A DNA stretch of 64,000 bases from Jaltomata sinuosa (Eukaryota; Streptophyta; Magnoliopsida; Solanales; Solanaceae): positions 105,001 through 169,000 of the forward strand of contig QJPP01001692.1 of the NCBI GenBank assembly GCA_003996215.1, read 5' to 3'. The notes below the pieces were generated by a model. The model did no database searches, was not told the DNA's origin, and saw only the letters and a list, made by a program, of their open reading frames with translations. The position numbers were made by a program, and so were the translations under genes. Positions within the stretch are counted from its first letter, which is position 1; every line of letters begins with the position of its first letter. This document shows positions 35,548-47,540 of the stretch, piece by piece.

Positions 35548-38523
35548 TGTAATGACCCTTCCGGTCATTTACGAGTTTTTGTCTTTCTTGTACCGTTAGA
35601 GCTTGTTTGTAGCGGCCCCAAGTCATTTAAGGCTTGTCGGGATCGGTAGTTCGGTGCCCGGGCCGTTTGTTTGGTATTTATGGTTGTATGATAAGTTTTG
35701 AAGTCAAATAAGTCGGCAAAAGTTATCGTAAGAGTCTTTAATAAATTTTCTAAACTTTGGGTCAAATGTCTTAGAGCTTTTCTCTCAATATATAAAGAGT
35801 TAGAAGTACCCCGACCTACCAAATCGTAGGTCTACGAGTCTAGTTTCCAACGCACAAAACCTCACGTCCAACCGATCTCGGAGTAAAAAGTTATGACTAT
35901 TTTACCGCGGACTCTCTGGCAGAAACTAGGTCGCAAACCGGGTCGGGTCAAAATCGATTTAAAGCCTCAACTTCACATTTTAAAACACCATAACAGTTCT
36001 GAAACAGAGAGAAAACATAAGGGAGGGTTCCAAGAGAGTTCTTGAGTGATCAAGGTGCGTTTTTGGTGATTTCTATCGCTAAAGTTTGCCCCCGTGCCTA
36101 GAAACGCGATCTCTACGCGTGGCAATCATTTTCCCCTTCGATAAGCCACGTTTGGAGCTGGTTTCAAAAGTTAGGACTTGGTATTTCTTGGTGGTTCTTC
36201 AAGCTTTACACTTGGTTTGCTAAGGTAACCATCTCGGGGCTCTTTTATGATCGTTTTTATGAAGTTCTACGGACGTTTCGTCAAGTTATGATTCTTTTGG
36301 GAAATCTGCTGATTTAAGCTTAATTATGAACTTTTTATAGGTGAGTATAAGCTGCGTATATATAGTGTTTGCGAAGCTTAGGACGTAAGGAACAATTTCC
36401 GTGAAGGAACTATGGGCATTCAGACGTTCGTTGGAAGGTATTTTTGTCATTTTGGAGCTTCTTAGAGTGGTTCGAGCTTGGACATCATCGTCCTAGCAGC
36501 TTGTCGTTGGACGGCAGGTTGGTTATGGTTTAAACTAGACTTACAATATATAGGATAAAATTGTATTAATGGGCATCCTTGGGTTGGGTTTATTAGGTCG
36601 GTACCACATACCTTGACTGCTTTATTCATGCCCGCCTACTTTTGTTCCTCCTGTGAGGCCTTGTTGACTCTGTAACATAGAAGGTGGGCTATTTGGAATG
36701 TTCGCGAGTCCCGGGCATAAAATTATCCTTCTAGGCTGGTTATGCTTGCTGAGTAGCTATGGGCCTGTGCAGGGTCGATAGGTTGATTGTGAGCTGTTGG
36801 GCAACTATTGTGTTTGATCGTACCATTTCCATACATATAAAGAGGTTTTATCCATGTTTTACTACGGTTTTGGCTTCGGGCCTACTGGCACTATTTTCTA
36901 AACCTTGTATGGCCCTGGGGGCTCGTTTTTGATGGAAATGAATTGGAAATGGTTTGATTTAACTTGTGAATATTCTTGGTTAAAAGAAGGTAAAATTATG
37001 ATTTATATCACCAGTTTTACGATTAACGCTAGACTTGGTAGGGCCGGGGTGCTAGTTGAGTTTTTTTGCTACTTGAGATGATTTTAGCCTCGGTCGGACC
37101 GAGCACCTGAGATGACTTTCTAGTGTTTAGACCCGGTTATGCCCGGGCACCCTTGGAGGGGTTTTTGAGATATTTTCCCACTACTTTAGTCCTGGACAGG
37201 GTCTGGGCATGCATATTCGAGACTGGGTCTCTATCTTGAACCCGGACTTGCTTTCGGATGACATGTCTTGATACTGAGTTTTAGTATGGGGTCTGGGACC
37301 TCCATGGACCTTGCCATCCGGGCCTGGGGCTTCGGGCTGCGTGTGCTGAAAGAAGGGTATACGGCAGAGTAGAGGTATACGGGCAGTGTCCTTCCATGGA
37401 ACCTATCTGCTGGGCCGGATCGGACCGGAGGAGGTACATATAGAGATACCATTTCACTTGAGATCTTCATGCATCATATCATTCATTGTTTGAGGCTCCA
37501 CCCTTGTTTGTTGTTTGTTGATTGTACGCTCCGATAGTATGGGATGCCGAAGGGTTAGTTTTCACTTATTTGTGTTCCTCGGTTGTATGGGCGGCCAGGG
37601 GACTGTAGGTAGACTCTTGCTATTTACTTACAGAATTATTCCCTGTTACGGTTAAGTATGAAAGTGGTTACTGCTAGACTGTTAGTTTCTGGATTTGAGA
37701 TTGATATGATTAGTTGAGTTTGATTCCTGTCTCTGAGCATGCCTATCATTACTCTTTCCCTCTTCCTCTTACACTTGAGGTTACCGGTATACCGTTCATT
37801 TCGTAAACTTATTATGTATACACTGTTATTACAAGGACCCCAGGTGCGTTGTTTCTTTCTTTCACCTGTGCTTATGGTGTATATATTCTACTTGCTGGCC
37901 TCACATGTGGTTCTGTTGACTTCCCTCTGGGCTAGTTCCTGTGTACCTTTTGTTGATTTCTGTGACTACTTTCTACTATTCTATCTGTTACTACACTTTT
38001 ATCTTATATGTGCCCAGTCGGCCTATGATACCTACTGGGTACGTTATGCTTCGCATTTGGTGCTCACCCTACCCCTTGCATCTTTTGGTGCAGATCCTAG
38101 CGTGGGCCATCGCCGTTAGATCGCTGTGATTCGTGCTTGGAGATCTGTTGGGGACTACTTCAGACTGAGGGTGAGCTCTTGGCAATCGGAGCTTAGCTTT
38201 AGTTTATCTTTTGCTTTATGTACTATATTACCATTCAGAGACATCTGTATATATTGTTTTGGATCGTTTGCACTCCATGTATGTAGTTCTGGCTCTATAC
38301 TATGATACCAGGTTTTTGGGGTTGGTTTAGCTTCCGCATATGTGTATATATATATTCCTGTTATCTATTCTCTTTATATTGTTCCCTTACTTTTGCTTAA
38401 TAAACTGTTCTTCCGCTTATTTGTCAGATAGTAGCCCATTACTAACTGTTCCGGGCTACGGGGATTGGTTCGCCTACCGGGGGATTGTAGGTGCCATCAT
38501 GACCGAGAAATAGGATCGTGATA
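35548..38523 (+). repeat. 5' LTR of A2 (2,976 bp)
   Basis: Starts TGTAATGACCC, ends ATCGTGATA, followed after three bases by the primer-binding site. Matches the A1 3' LTR from about 36470 onward with scattered substitutions, and in the first 60 bases. The final A-to-variant change (TGATA instead of TGACA) is a point mutation. Confidence 0.88.
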
Positions 38524-38526
38524 GCT

Positions 38527-38538
38527 TGGTATCAGAGC
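38527..38538 (+). other. Primer-binding site, initiator tRNA-Met
   Basis: Perfect TGGTATCAGAGC just after the LTR. Confidence 0.9.
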
Positions 38539-38736
38539 TCTAGGTTCACCGGTGTCATCGATATAGGAGACAATGTCTAGTAGAGTCCTGCGGATCGGGG
38601 CGGAGACATTCGTACTCAATCTTCGGGAGGCTACAGTGACATTTTAGGAAATCTGACTCTTTCATTGTTTCTGTGTCGTGCGTAGAACCCTTGAAGTTTT
38701 TGGAAATCTCATTTGTTCTACTTCATTCTTCCGCAG

Positions 38737-39531
38737 ATGGTTCGTACGAGAGCGTCGACATCAGGCGGAGATGAGCCTCCCACTCCAGCTAGTGGTCGAG
38801 GATGCCCTCGAGCAGCGGCACCTGCTAGAGCTGCTAGAGTTGAGACAGAGCCCGAGCAGCATATGGATCATGGGGCAGCCCAGGTACCACTAGCTCCAGT
38901 ACGAGCTCCAACGCCCACTTCTGTGCCAGCTCCAGCCGCAGCTCAGTCTCCAGATATTCGGGGATTACTATTACAACTTTTGAGTATGATTGAAAAACGG
39001 CCTTCTGAGGTAGCGCAGACATCCGCTCAGGGGACAGCCCTGGGTGCACAAAGTTCAGGAACGTAGCCTACTACTGTGGCTCCCCGTGCGGAGGTCATTC
39101 CGGTCCCATCTATTGCACAGCCTCTTGCTGCTCACCCAACTATGACAGAGTCGGAGCATAAGGCGTTGGGTAGGTTTTTGAGGTTAGCACCTCTGAGGTT
39201 TGATGGTACTTCTGGACAGGACCCACATGACTTTATTACTACCTGTGAGGAGATGTTGCACCATTTGGTTTTGTTGGAGGTTCATGGGGTTGATTATACT
39301 ACATATCAGTTGGAGGGTCCAGCTAAGTTATGGTGGAGGGAACAGGTTGCTCGCAAATCTTCTACATCACCTTCTTTGACTTGGTCTGAGTTTTATGAGG
39401 CCTTTATGGACAAGTTCTTACCTCAGATTGATCGTGAGCGTCGCAGGGAGCAGTTTACTCACCTTATGCAGGAGTCTACGACTGTTTCAGAGTATGAGAC
39501 TCGTTTTCATCAGCTAGCACCATTTGGAGCT
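38737..39531 (+). pseudogene. gag: Truncated gag of A2
   Basis: Starts MVRTRASTSGGDEPPTP like A1. One in-frame stop (TAG near 39064) interrupts it; the frame then continues through the capsid core (FLRLAPLRFDGTSGQDP, KLWWREQV, FMDKFLPQIDRERRREQF). It lacks the zinc knuckle because the element is cut at 39531. Compared with A1 this copy keeps the N-terminal region in one frame, so it shows where the A1 indels lie. Confidence 0.9.
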
Positions 39532-39911
39532 CAGGGACAAGTTGGTTTCTGGTTTGGTAGTTCAAAGTGAGGTGCGTTGGGCACTTTTCCTAGTGCGTTT
39601 TGCACCAGCCTCCGCACCATCGAACAATTGCAAATCTGATTTTCTCCAACAATTCTCAAGTTGTTTCTTTTCTTTGATTCTTCTTATCAAATAGAACTCT
39701 TAAAGCTAATTATCAACAAGTAATTGATCTACTTAGTTGTGATTAGTTCTTGAGTCCTTTTTCATTTCGTGCCTTTTCCTTCAAAGCTTTTATCATTTAC
39801 AAACTCGTTGTATAACTTCTTGGCTCCATCCATATTTTGCTTTGAGTCCTTCCTTGATTTAACAAGAATCTATTCTTCCACAAAGAATTAGTAATCATTG
39901 TGAAGTGAAGG
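39532..39911 (+). repeat. Family C leader fragment, plus orientation
   Basis: Matches the untranslated leader before family C gag at 42165-42470 (shared words such as caacaagtaattgatctact and cttggctccatcc). Contains the palindrome-like agtgcgttttgcacc at 39592-39606. Both ends are breakpoints: A2 gag on the left, a reverse-orientation LTR on the right. Confidence 0.7.
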
Positions 39912-40410
39912 TGATAAGATCTCGATTAGGGAGACTAATCGAAATTCAAATGTGGAAATTAAATAAGCAAAAGATATGTGAATTAAAGCTAATTAACCAA
40001 GTTTATGGGCAACAAGGGACTTTATACCCTCACCTCCCAATTGAACTTGTTCAATCAACAATAACTCCTAAATCGAACAAAGAGACAAACAAATGAATCC
40101 ACATATGGATGACTCTATGATTAATCAAGCAAAAAGGTTAACAAGAAATCAAAGGAATCCACCCCTAATCACTCAACTACACTATTAGGAATCCATCCAA
40201 TAGTACTATTAGGAATCCACCCAATAGATTTCTACCACTAGATTAGCTAATTGGGAATCCACCCAAGACTACAAACTAGAGTATCAACATGAAGCTTTCA
40301 AAGCAATTCAATATTCATCAAAATCTGATTAGCTAAGAGAAGGGAACCCAAGGCCCAAAATTGACCTTGAAAGATAGCCCAACATGGGCCCAACGCACTT
40401 GAGGTGCGTT
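39912..40410 (-). repeat. Family C LTR copy 1, reverse orientation
   Basis: On the minus strand ends with GATCTTATCA preceded by the family text cgattagtctccctaatcga. Shares caacaagggactttatac, the block of aggaatccacccaatag repeats, and aagtgaccttg with the five other copies. The end near 40410 is approximate. Confidence 0.7.
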
Positions 40411-40515
40411 TGGGTGTGCGTTTAGCACCTCAAGAGTATGGGTCGCACAGTTCTTCGCACACTTGAATCAGAAGCTCCTCTGCAGCCTTGTGTGATGGGG
40501 TGTGCATTTAGCACC

Positions 40516-41518
40516 TCAGAGAGTGCGAGTTGGACCTTCAAACAGATCACTAGCAGCCTCATCTCCCCATGCAATCATCCATAAGTTGTAGATCTTTGAC
40601 CTACGCTCTTCAATGGTCTCCAATGCCTCTTTCTTCATGAATAGAGCTTGTAAGGCTTGGAGTTCTTTGGCTTGGATCCTAGTGAATGGCCTCGTAGGGG
40701 ATGTGCCGAGCGATATCATATCATCCTTCTTTTTTTGAAAAGGATTCATCCTCGAATCCATAGCTTCACCTACAACACAAGAAGATAGATCACTCACATT
40801 GAAAACATTATGGACATTATACTCACATGGTAGATTGATTTTGTCAGCATTGTCGTTGATCCTTTCAAGCACTTGGTATGGGCTATCACCCCTTGGACTC
40901 AACTTTCCCTTGCGAAGTTATGGAAATCTTTCCTTTCGAAAGTGGACCCAAATCCAATCATTGGGTTGAAAGATCACTTTCTTCCTTCTATGGTTTTGTC
41001 GGAGAGCCACCTTAGAGTTGTTCTTTTCCATGGCCTCCCTTACCTTTGTGTGAATCTTCATCATCTCCTTTGCCATTTTCTTCACATCTAAGCTCACAAT
41101 AATATCACTAGACAAAGGGGTTAAGGATAATGGAATCAATGGGTTAAACCCATAACATACTTCAAATGGAGTCATGCCAATAGAGGTGTGAAGAGACCGA
41201 TTGTAAGCAAATTCAATCAAAGGCAAACGGTCCTCCCAAGAGAATGTCAAGTGTCTTGGTAATACCAAAGTGTCCCATCATTCCACCACTATGAGCTTCT
41301 TTGAGTAAGAGCTCAATCCATGAACTCATAGGAACACACAACTTGCCATCCTTGAACAAATAACTATCAATCATTTGGAAAAGTTCCACACGCTTCCTTT
41401 GGCCAAGTTCATCACAAATCTCCTTGAAGTCAGAGTCCTTAGAGTATAACTCCTTTAAGCTTTCAAAACCCATCATTCTAGAAGTCAAGGTGTTAACCAA
41501 TACGAACCTTCTAGACAA
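40516..41518 (-). pseudogene. pol: Family C integrase C-terminal part and polyprotein tail
   Basis: Read right to left: an integrase-side fragment (FVLVNTLTSRMMGFESLKELY, then EAHSGGMMGHFGITKTLDIL, the zinc region), a jump to the integrase C-terminal part (LIEFAYNRSLHTSIGMTPFEVCYGFNPLIPL in shorter pieces), and the tail (SPRGDSPYQVLERIND). The tail ends with a motif also seen in other copies (ALETIEERRSKIYNLWMIAW). The integrase core between about 41213 and 41268 is deleted. The PFEVCYGFNPL block is typical of CRM/Reina-type chromoviruses. Confidence 0.85.
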
Positions 41519-41524
41519 AACATC

Positions 41525-42583
41525 GGGGTTGAATTAAAGAATTCACCATTGTTGAGTGAAGAAGCTTGAAGAATAAGTTTGAGATCGGGGTTGATTTGAG
41601 ACTTCAAACCTATTGGGCTTTGATCTCCTATTCATAAGGAGCTTGAATCTCAAATTTGGTAAAATTTGGTTGAGGTTTGAAGGATCTACCATTTTTGAAG
41701 TTTGAAGAACTTGAAGAACACAAAATGGGTCTCTTCAATTTGGTTTAATTTGATTCTAATATATATCGGGCTTTGTTCTCTATATAGAGAAGAGGCTACA
41801 TTTCAAATTTGGAGTCATTCTGAGTTAAATTGAGAGTTGAAAATTTGAAATTCATAAGTTGTTCTTGATGTTCTTCAAGGTGTTATTGAAGAAGAAGGTG
41901 AAATAAAGTTGTTTGATCCAAAGGAGAAGCAAAATAAAAGGGTATTTGTGTTTGTACAAAAGAGAGTTTACCAAAAAGGGCAAGTACTAAGAAGAAAAGT
42001 ACAAAAAAAGCTAAAAAATGAGTACAAGGCGGAAGCTACAGCGTTCTCCCTGGGCAGGTGTGAAGTGAGGTGCGACCAACACTTTGCCCCAAGCAGATCA
42101 ACATTCTGTTTTGGGGTGCAAAGGGCACTCTTCTATGTGCGAATCGCATCAGCTGGGGCACGAGTTGAAAGTTGAAGAATCGATTTCATCCATCAAATTT
42201 CAGGTTTAATCTTCTTAGTTTCATTTCTTTGATTCTTCTATCAGCTAGAAATCCTAATACTAGTTAACAACAAGTAATTGATCTACTTTGTTATGATTAG
42301 CTCTTTTTGTGTCCGTTTCATTTTTGTACCAATTTCTTGTGAGCTTTTATCATTTGATCATTCGTTGGAAACCTTCTTGGCTCCATCCGTTTGATTTTGA
42401 GTCATCCTTCTTTCGGGAAACAAGAATCCATTCCTCAATAAAGGATAGGTGACTTGTGACTTTGTTGAGCAAAGGGAGTTCACTATCAATCCTTGAAAGA
42501 CACATAGAAGGTATGTGAGTGTTCACATACGAGAGGGTGAGGAACTTTACTACTAACCTCGTGTGTTAAATTTTGCAGGTACA
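41525..42583 (+). repeat. Family C 5' leader (plus)
   Basis: Reverse complement of the minus-strand leader at about 52460-53480, with which it shares agcttcttcac and ttcaaacct words and a GC-rich patch (42040-42170: gtgtgaagtgaggtgcgacc, then ggggtgcaaagggcactctt). No coding region is supported. Confidence 0.7.
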
Positions 42584-44180
42584 ATGTCAAGGTCACTTGA
42601 TTGTGCTTATGAATGAGAGAGTTCCTTTAATATTAAGGCATCCTTTGCCTCAATAACAAATCAAATAGCGTATATGAATGGGAGATTAGCATATTTAAAT
42701 GGGAGCATGCTCATGTGAATGGAAGGATGGATCGTATGGAGGATAGGATGGTGAATGTTGAGAGTCCTAATCGGGTGGACTCACCTCATACCAATCATGG
42801 GTCGGGAGCAAATAGGAACACGAGTTCCTCAATGATTATTACCTCGGGGCATGCACGTGAGTTATACAACCACCGAAACAACCCAAGCCCTACCCAACAA
42901 ATCCAATAACCCTCCTACCTAATGTCTAACTTTCCGAACAATGTTAGACAAAGCTCCACTCATCCAAATTACCCTCTACAAGGGGAACATCCTTTTGTAG
43001 AAAACCAAAACCAAACTCCACTTTGAAATGCATCACATAACTAAACCCAAGAGCCTTACCATAGCCACCGCAATCCACTCTACAAAGAGTTTGGAGAAGC
43101 AAATGCTAATAGGAACTATGATGGACCTCAACATGGTGGAAGATAAGGTTATTGTATACCGACAGATCAAGTGCAACCCAGAGGTTATGGTTGGAATCAA
43201 GGTGCAAGATTGCAAGGTAATAGATATTGAGGTGAATGGTTTGATGATCACAATGATGGTCATTATGGTAATCATGGTGAAAGCTATGGTGGCCACTATG
43301 ACAAGAGGTATGGTTATCGTTAAGAAGATCATGGTGACCATGATAGATGATTGCACACCATCAAGGTTACTCTTACAACATTCAAAGGTAGTAGTGATTC
43401 AGAAGAATTCCTTGAGTGGAGGTTGCAAAGTGAAAGGATCTTTTTCACCAATAACATTTCGTATTCTTTGAAAGCCAAGTATGCCCTTACTCAATTTGAG
43501 GGAATCCACATGGTGGGAGTCCAAAGTGAGAGAACGAGCCCGAGATCTCATTTATGATTTTCCTACATGGCAAGAGTTGTTGGCGTTAATGGAAGTGAGG
43601 TATGTTACACCTACTTATCATCAAGAAGTCAGCAAGAAGGTGTACATGCTTCAACAAGATGCCAAGAGTGTTGCAGAATATTATGATGAGTTCGAGAGCT
43701 TGAGAATGAGGTCCAAAGTTGATGAGCCTATACTAAACACGGTGATCCAGTTTGTGACCAACTTGAGACAAGATATCTCAAATCCCATGAGACTTCAACA
43801 CTATGCTAGTTTAGAGGAGGCTTTTCATGATGCCTCTACAATTGAAAAGGACTTGAAGTAAGAGAAAGCATACAAGCCCAAGTTCACCTCAACTTCATCA
43901 TGGAGCAAGGATGAAGATAAGTGGAAGTCGTTGTCTCACCATGAGTACTCCAAAGGTAGTGGTCAAGCTACTCAAGCTAAAGCCGACTACAAGGTGAAAG
44001 GGGATGACAAAGCTAAAGGAGGTACATTTGTGAAACCTAACATTCCTTGTCCTTCTACCATTAAATGTTTTAGATGCCAAGGTAGAGGACATATTGCAAG
44101 TGAGTGTCCTAATAAAAGACCCATTGTGGCCTTGTTTGATGGATATTGTATGGATATGAGGAGGAGTGTGAGGAAAAAAT
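42584..44180 (+). pseudogene. gag: Family C gag, copy D
   Basis: Begins ATGTCAAGGTCACTTGATTG and stops within 12 codons, then resumes across several frames. Recognisable parts: the capsid-like segment at 43481-43861 (YHQEVSKKVYMLQQDAKSV, then LQHYASLEEAFHDAS), a Lys-rich linker, and a CCHC zinc knuckle CFRCQGRGHIASEC at about 44068-44109. The minus-strand copy at 50804-52460 shares the same zinc knuckle (CFRCQGRGHIANGC). Confidence 0.85.
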
Positions 44181-44346
44181 AAAGAACAATGAGCTTAATG
44201 AAGAAGAACCATTGGTTTGTGATGAAGAGAAGTTAGAGAAAAATGTAAATTTTGCTCATCTCTTGAGGAGAGGAGAACTTCTATAATATGAAGATGGTAA
44301 GCCTGGTAAGGAAAGAGGATAAAGCCTCAAAAATTGATGTTGAGCC

Positions 44347-45462
44347 TTGCAAGTGAATGAGAACTTACCATGCGTCGTGAGACGAATCATGGGGGTACTT
44401 GATAAAGAAGAGCTTGATCAAAGAGAGAACTTGTTCCATGCTCATTGCAAGATCATGGATAAGGTATGTGCTCTTATTATTGATAATGGGAGTTGCACCA
44501 ATATTTTGAGTGAAACCTTGATTGAACGAATGCAACTTCCTAGTGAGAAGCATCCTTTCCCCTGCAAGTTACAATGGCTCAATGAAAATGGTGAGATGAA
44601 GGTGAATAAGCAAGAAACCATAAGGTTTGGCATTGGAAAGTATCAAGATGAGATTTTATGTGATATTGTGCCCATGCTAGCATGTCATAAGTTGCTTGGT
44701 AGACTGTGGCAATTTTATAGGGATGTGCAACATCATGAGAGGTCTAACAAGTACTCATTTGTATTTGGAGGACAAAAGTTTAACCTTGCACCCTTGACAC
44801 CCTATCAAGTGAGTGAGGATTATAGAATCATGAAAGAAATATGGGAAGTGATTCGAAGGGAAGGAATTGAAAGTAATAAGAGAGAAGTGTTGCTAATACA
44901 TAAAGAGAAGGACTTGTCCAATAAGGAAGATGACTTGCTTGTGAATATGGATCCAAGTAAATTCTTGAAAGACATGGATGAGGAACACTCTTTAGTGGGA
45001 CTCATCAACATAGAGGTTGTAGTGCACACTAACCAAGGTACTAGCATTTTGTCTAGTACTAATTCTTCTCTTTTTCAAGTTCATAAAGGATTGCTTTCCA
45101 ATGAGGTTTCTCAAAGATTGCCTCACAAAGATAGAATGACAAGTGTCATAAGATCCAACTTTAAGGATTCCAACTTGAGAGAGAAAAGAGAGGACCAATC
45201 CTATTGGTCCAAGATAATTCTTGAGATGGGAATGCCTTGTAAGCCAAGGTTGGAACATGAGCATGTCAAGGTGGCCTCTCTAACCCAAGGTATGTACCCA
45301 CCCCTTTTGGTTCCAATTGACCCTTGGAGTCATGATGACATTTATGTTGTGGTAGGTAGACTTTTTAGAATGAGTGCTTATATGCCCTATCATGAACATG
45401 TTAATGTCTTGCGTCTTACATCTTTGTTTGACGCCAATGTGCTTAGTTTACATGGCACCTGA
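44347..45462 (+). pseudogene. Family C protease fused to an integrase remnant, 371-residue open frame
   Basis: Residues about 20-150 form a retropepsin-like domain: KVCALIIDNGSCTNILSETL, then FGIGKYQDEILCDIVPMLAC and KYSFVFGGQKFNLAPLTPYQ. Residues 170-300 are an acidic/Lys linker I cannot match. Residues about 305-371 align with integrase core text: PPLLVPIDPW, VVVGRLFRMSAYMPYHE and LFDANVLSLHGT correspond to the PSPVGPW, IVDRFSKMSHFIPCYK and LFVIHVLKLHG segments of the copy at 59894-60226. The catalytic MDFVLGLP segment is missing. Reverse transcriptase and RNase H are absent. The open frame is long for such a decayed family. Confidence 0.7.
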
Positions 45463-45572
45463 ATTTGGGATGCCAATTTTATATGTTGTTTGTTGAAGAG
45501 TCCATGTGTACAATTAGTACCTAGATCATGATACCAACTTCTTGTTACCTTCATATGGGTAGATAACTTGAA

Positions 45573-46196
45573 GTGTTAGGTTGGACTCTTGAGAGCATGC
45601 TTGAGCTCTTGATTGAAGGGTACCCAACTTCTTGGGAGGACCACATGTTTTTGAATGAATGTGTTGCTAAAAGATCCCTCGTTCCCTTCCCAAGCATGCC
45701 TATTTTGGAAGATACCCTCCCTTTGAAGAGTTGTCTGAAAAGAAAGGATGACACTTGTGTGTTGAACCAAATATTGTTATCATGTGTACAAACATGTGAG
45801 AATATGCTTGATAGGATCCTTGTGCCTAAATGTAAGCTTGCCTATGAGGATATCATGATTGACACTATTGATGTTGTTACCTTTCTTTACTATCTTTTTG
45901 CATATGATGATATTCGTGTTTGTGGTGAATATGCATCTTATGTGGGTGTGAGTCTTATAACAAGTGAAGTGTACCAAAATGTCATCACTCTATCCTTAGG
46001 TGTTCCCCGCTGTTGTGCTTTGCTTGATGCAATTCATGTTCTTATTAGCATTCTTGCATGTGAAAACACCTTTGATGAGACTAGAGTGGTAAATACCTTC
46101 CTCTATTACCTCTTTGCATTCGATGATGTGAATGCTTATGTTGAAATTGCATGTAGAAGGAGTAGGCATGCCTTTGGTTTATTCCATTGTGTGTGA
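45573..46196 (+). CDS. Unrecognised 207-residue ORF with duplicated FLYYLFA(Y/F)DD block
   Basis: The first 27 residues (MLGWTLESMLELLIEGYPTS) look like a degenerate copy of family C integrase (VNKTLGSMLHCMIRGSPTS). The rest is not recognised. It holds two related blocks 216 bases apart: one ending TFLYYLFAYDD (45879-45911) and one ending TFLYYLFAFDD (46095-46127), each preceded by a CEN-type word and an acidic stretch. A third copy occurs on the minus strand at about 56200-56310, again between integrase and the polyprotein tail. Repeat spacing is a multiple of three, so both blocks share the frame. Function unknown; it may be only a remnant. Confidence 0.45.
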   Translation: MLGWTLESMLELLIEGYPTSWEDHMFLNECVAKRSLVPFPSMPILEDTLPLKSCLKRKDDTCVLNQILLSCVQTCENMLDRILVPKCKLAYEDIMIDTIDVVTFLYYLFAYDDIRVCGEYASYVGVSLITSEVYQNVITLSLGVPRCCALLDAIHVLISILACENTFDETRVVNTFLYYLFAFDDVNAYVEIACRRSRHAFGLFHCV

Positions 46197-46339
46197 CCAA
46201 GTGGTACCTTCCTTTGATGGGTACTATTTTTGTGATGGGTTTAACAACCAATTCCTTTGTACTCCATATGTTGACTATTTTGTCATTGCAATAGAGAATG
46301 TTTGGTTGTATCTTGAGAATGTGCCTCTTTCTCCTATTA

Positions 46340-47049
46340 CTCTTTTCTTTTCTTTCTTGTTTGGATCAAATACACCTTTTTCAACTTCTTCTTCTCCAAG
46401 ACTCCATGAACACCAAGAACATTAAGAATAACCCACAATATGAACGTTAAGATTTTGAACTAAGATTTTCTTTAAATTTGATATTTGAATTCCCCTTGTC
46501 TAGGAGAACAAACTATCGAAGTAATTCCATCTCCTATGGTCCAAAGATGAAAATATTTGTAATATTCTGAACCATTCATGAACATCATAGCAAAATTAAA
46601 ATTCAATCGAACCCAAATTTGAAATCCTTCTTCTTCAAGGTATGAAGAACACTATGCACATGAAGAACATTCAAATTTTAAACTCAATGGATTTCAACTA
46701 TGATTCACACAAAATTTAAGATTTGAACTCCTTGTGATAGGGAGAACAAACCTCAATACCTTTGAATCTCCAATTGAACCCAGATCTTAAACCCACTTGT
46801 TGGACCTTCAAGCTTTTGTTCACCCAACAATGGTGAAAACTACAAATCTTCTCCAAACAGGCTCAAATTTTAGATCTAGACTCAATCAATACTAGAGAAC
46901 ACGATTATATATTAGAAACTCAAACAAAACAAAAAATCAATTTTTTTTTGAATTTTCTCAAAAACCATTTCAATAATTTTTTTTCAAATTTATGAACCTA
47001 GGATTAAGAATTAATGTAATAATCATTTAACCTAAGCTCTAATACCAAA
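46340..47049 (-). repeat. Family C leader, reverse orientation, with decayed primer site
   Basis: Shares the leader text of 53040-53680 (gatcaaatacaccttttt, aacaccaagaa, and gatttgaactccttgtgat). The minus-strand primer site is at 47036-47047 (gctctaatacca, one mismatch to the complement of TGGTATCAGAGC). Confidence 0.7.
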
Positions 47050-47540
47050 TTATAAGATCTTGATTAGGGAGACTAATCGAAATCCAACGTGGAATTGAAA
47101 TAAACAAAACATATATGGATTAACATTAAGAAATTTCAATTATGGGCAACAAGGGACTTTATACCCTCACCTCCCAATTGATTACAATAACCAAATGATA
47201 AACCAACTATAATCAATAAGGTAGAAGTACTCTAAATGAATTCACATATGAGTATTCTCATGTAAAATTCAAGCAAAAGAAGTTATCAAGCAACCAAGGG
47301 AATCCACCCTTAATCACTCATCTAAACTATTAGAATCTACCCAATAGTAGTATTAGGAATCCACCCAATAGATTTCTACACTACATTAACTAATTGGGAA
47401 TTCACCCAAGATAGCAAGCTAAACTCTCAAAGAGATATTCCATATCAATTCACCAACAACTAAGGAGCTAAAGGGAAGGGAACCCCTATTTATAGCTATT
47501 ACATCAAGGTCTAAAAGTGACCTTGGAAGACTTCAAAAAT
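47050..47540 (-). repeat. Family C LTR copy 2, reverse orientation
   Basis: Ends on the minus strand with CAAGATCTTATAA, two bases before the primer site. Contains caacaagggactttatac, the aggaatccacccaatag block, and a TATA-like tatttatagct (47489-47499). The right end is approximate. Confidence 0.7.

Larger units (their letters stand above)
35548..39531 (+). mobile_element. Truncated gypsy element A2 (5' LTR plus partial gag)
   Basis: Same family as A1. A complete 5' LTR, a perfect primer-binding site and the first about 265 codons of gag are present. Homology to A1 gag stops at 39531 (LAPFGA), where text of family C begins, so everything from mid-gag to the 3' LTR is lost. Confidence 0.9.
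41525..46335 (+). mobile_element. Family C derivative D: leader, gag, protease, integrase remnant, novel ORF; no RT
   Basis: Plus-strand internal region without its own LTR or primer site. Order: leader 41525-42583, gag 42584 to about 44180, protease and fused segment 44347-45462, second ORF 45573-46196. Reverse transcriptase and RNase H are absent: after the protease the protein goes through an unmatched linker to a shortened integrase core. It is flanked on both sides by minus-strand pieces of the same family, which suggests an inversion or insertion between copies. Confidence 0.75.

Noticed and set aside
43033..43356. Minus-strand frames opposite family C gag (also 51686-52075 plus strand)
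   Set aside because: Shadow frames of the repetitive Gly/Asp/Tyr-rich gag linker.
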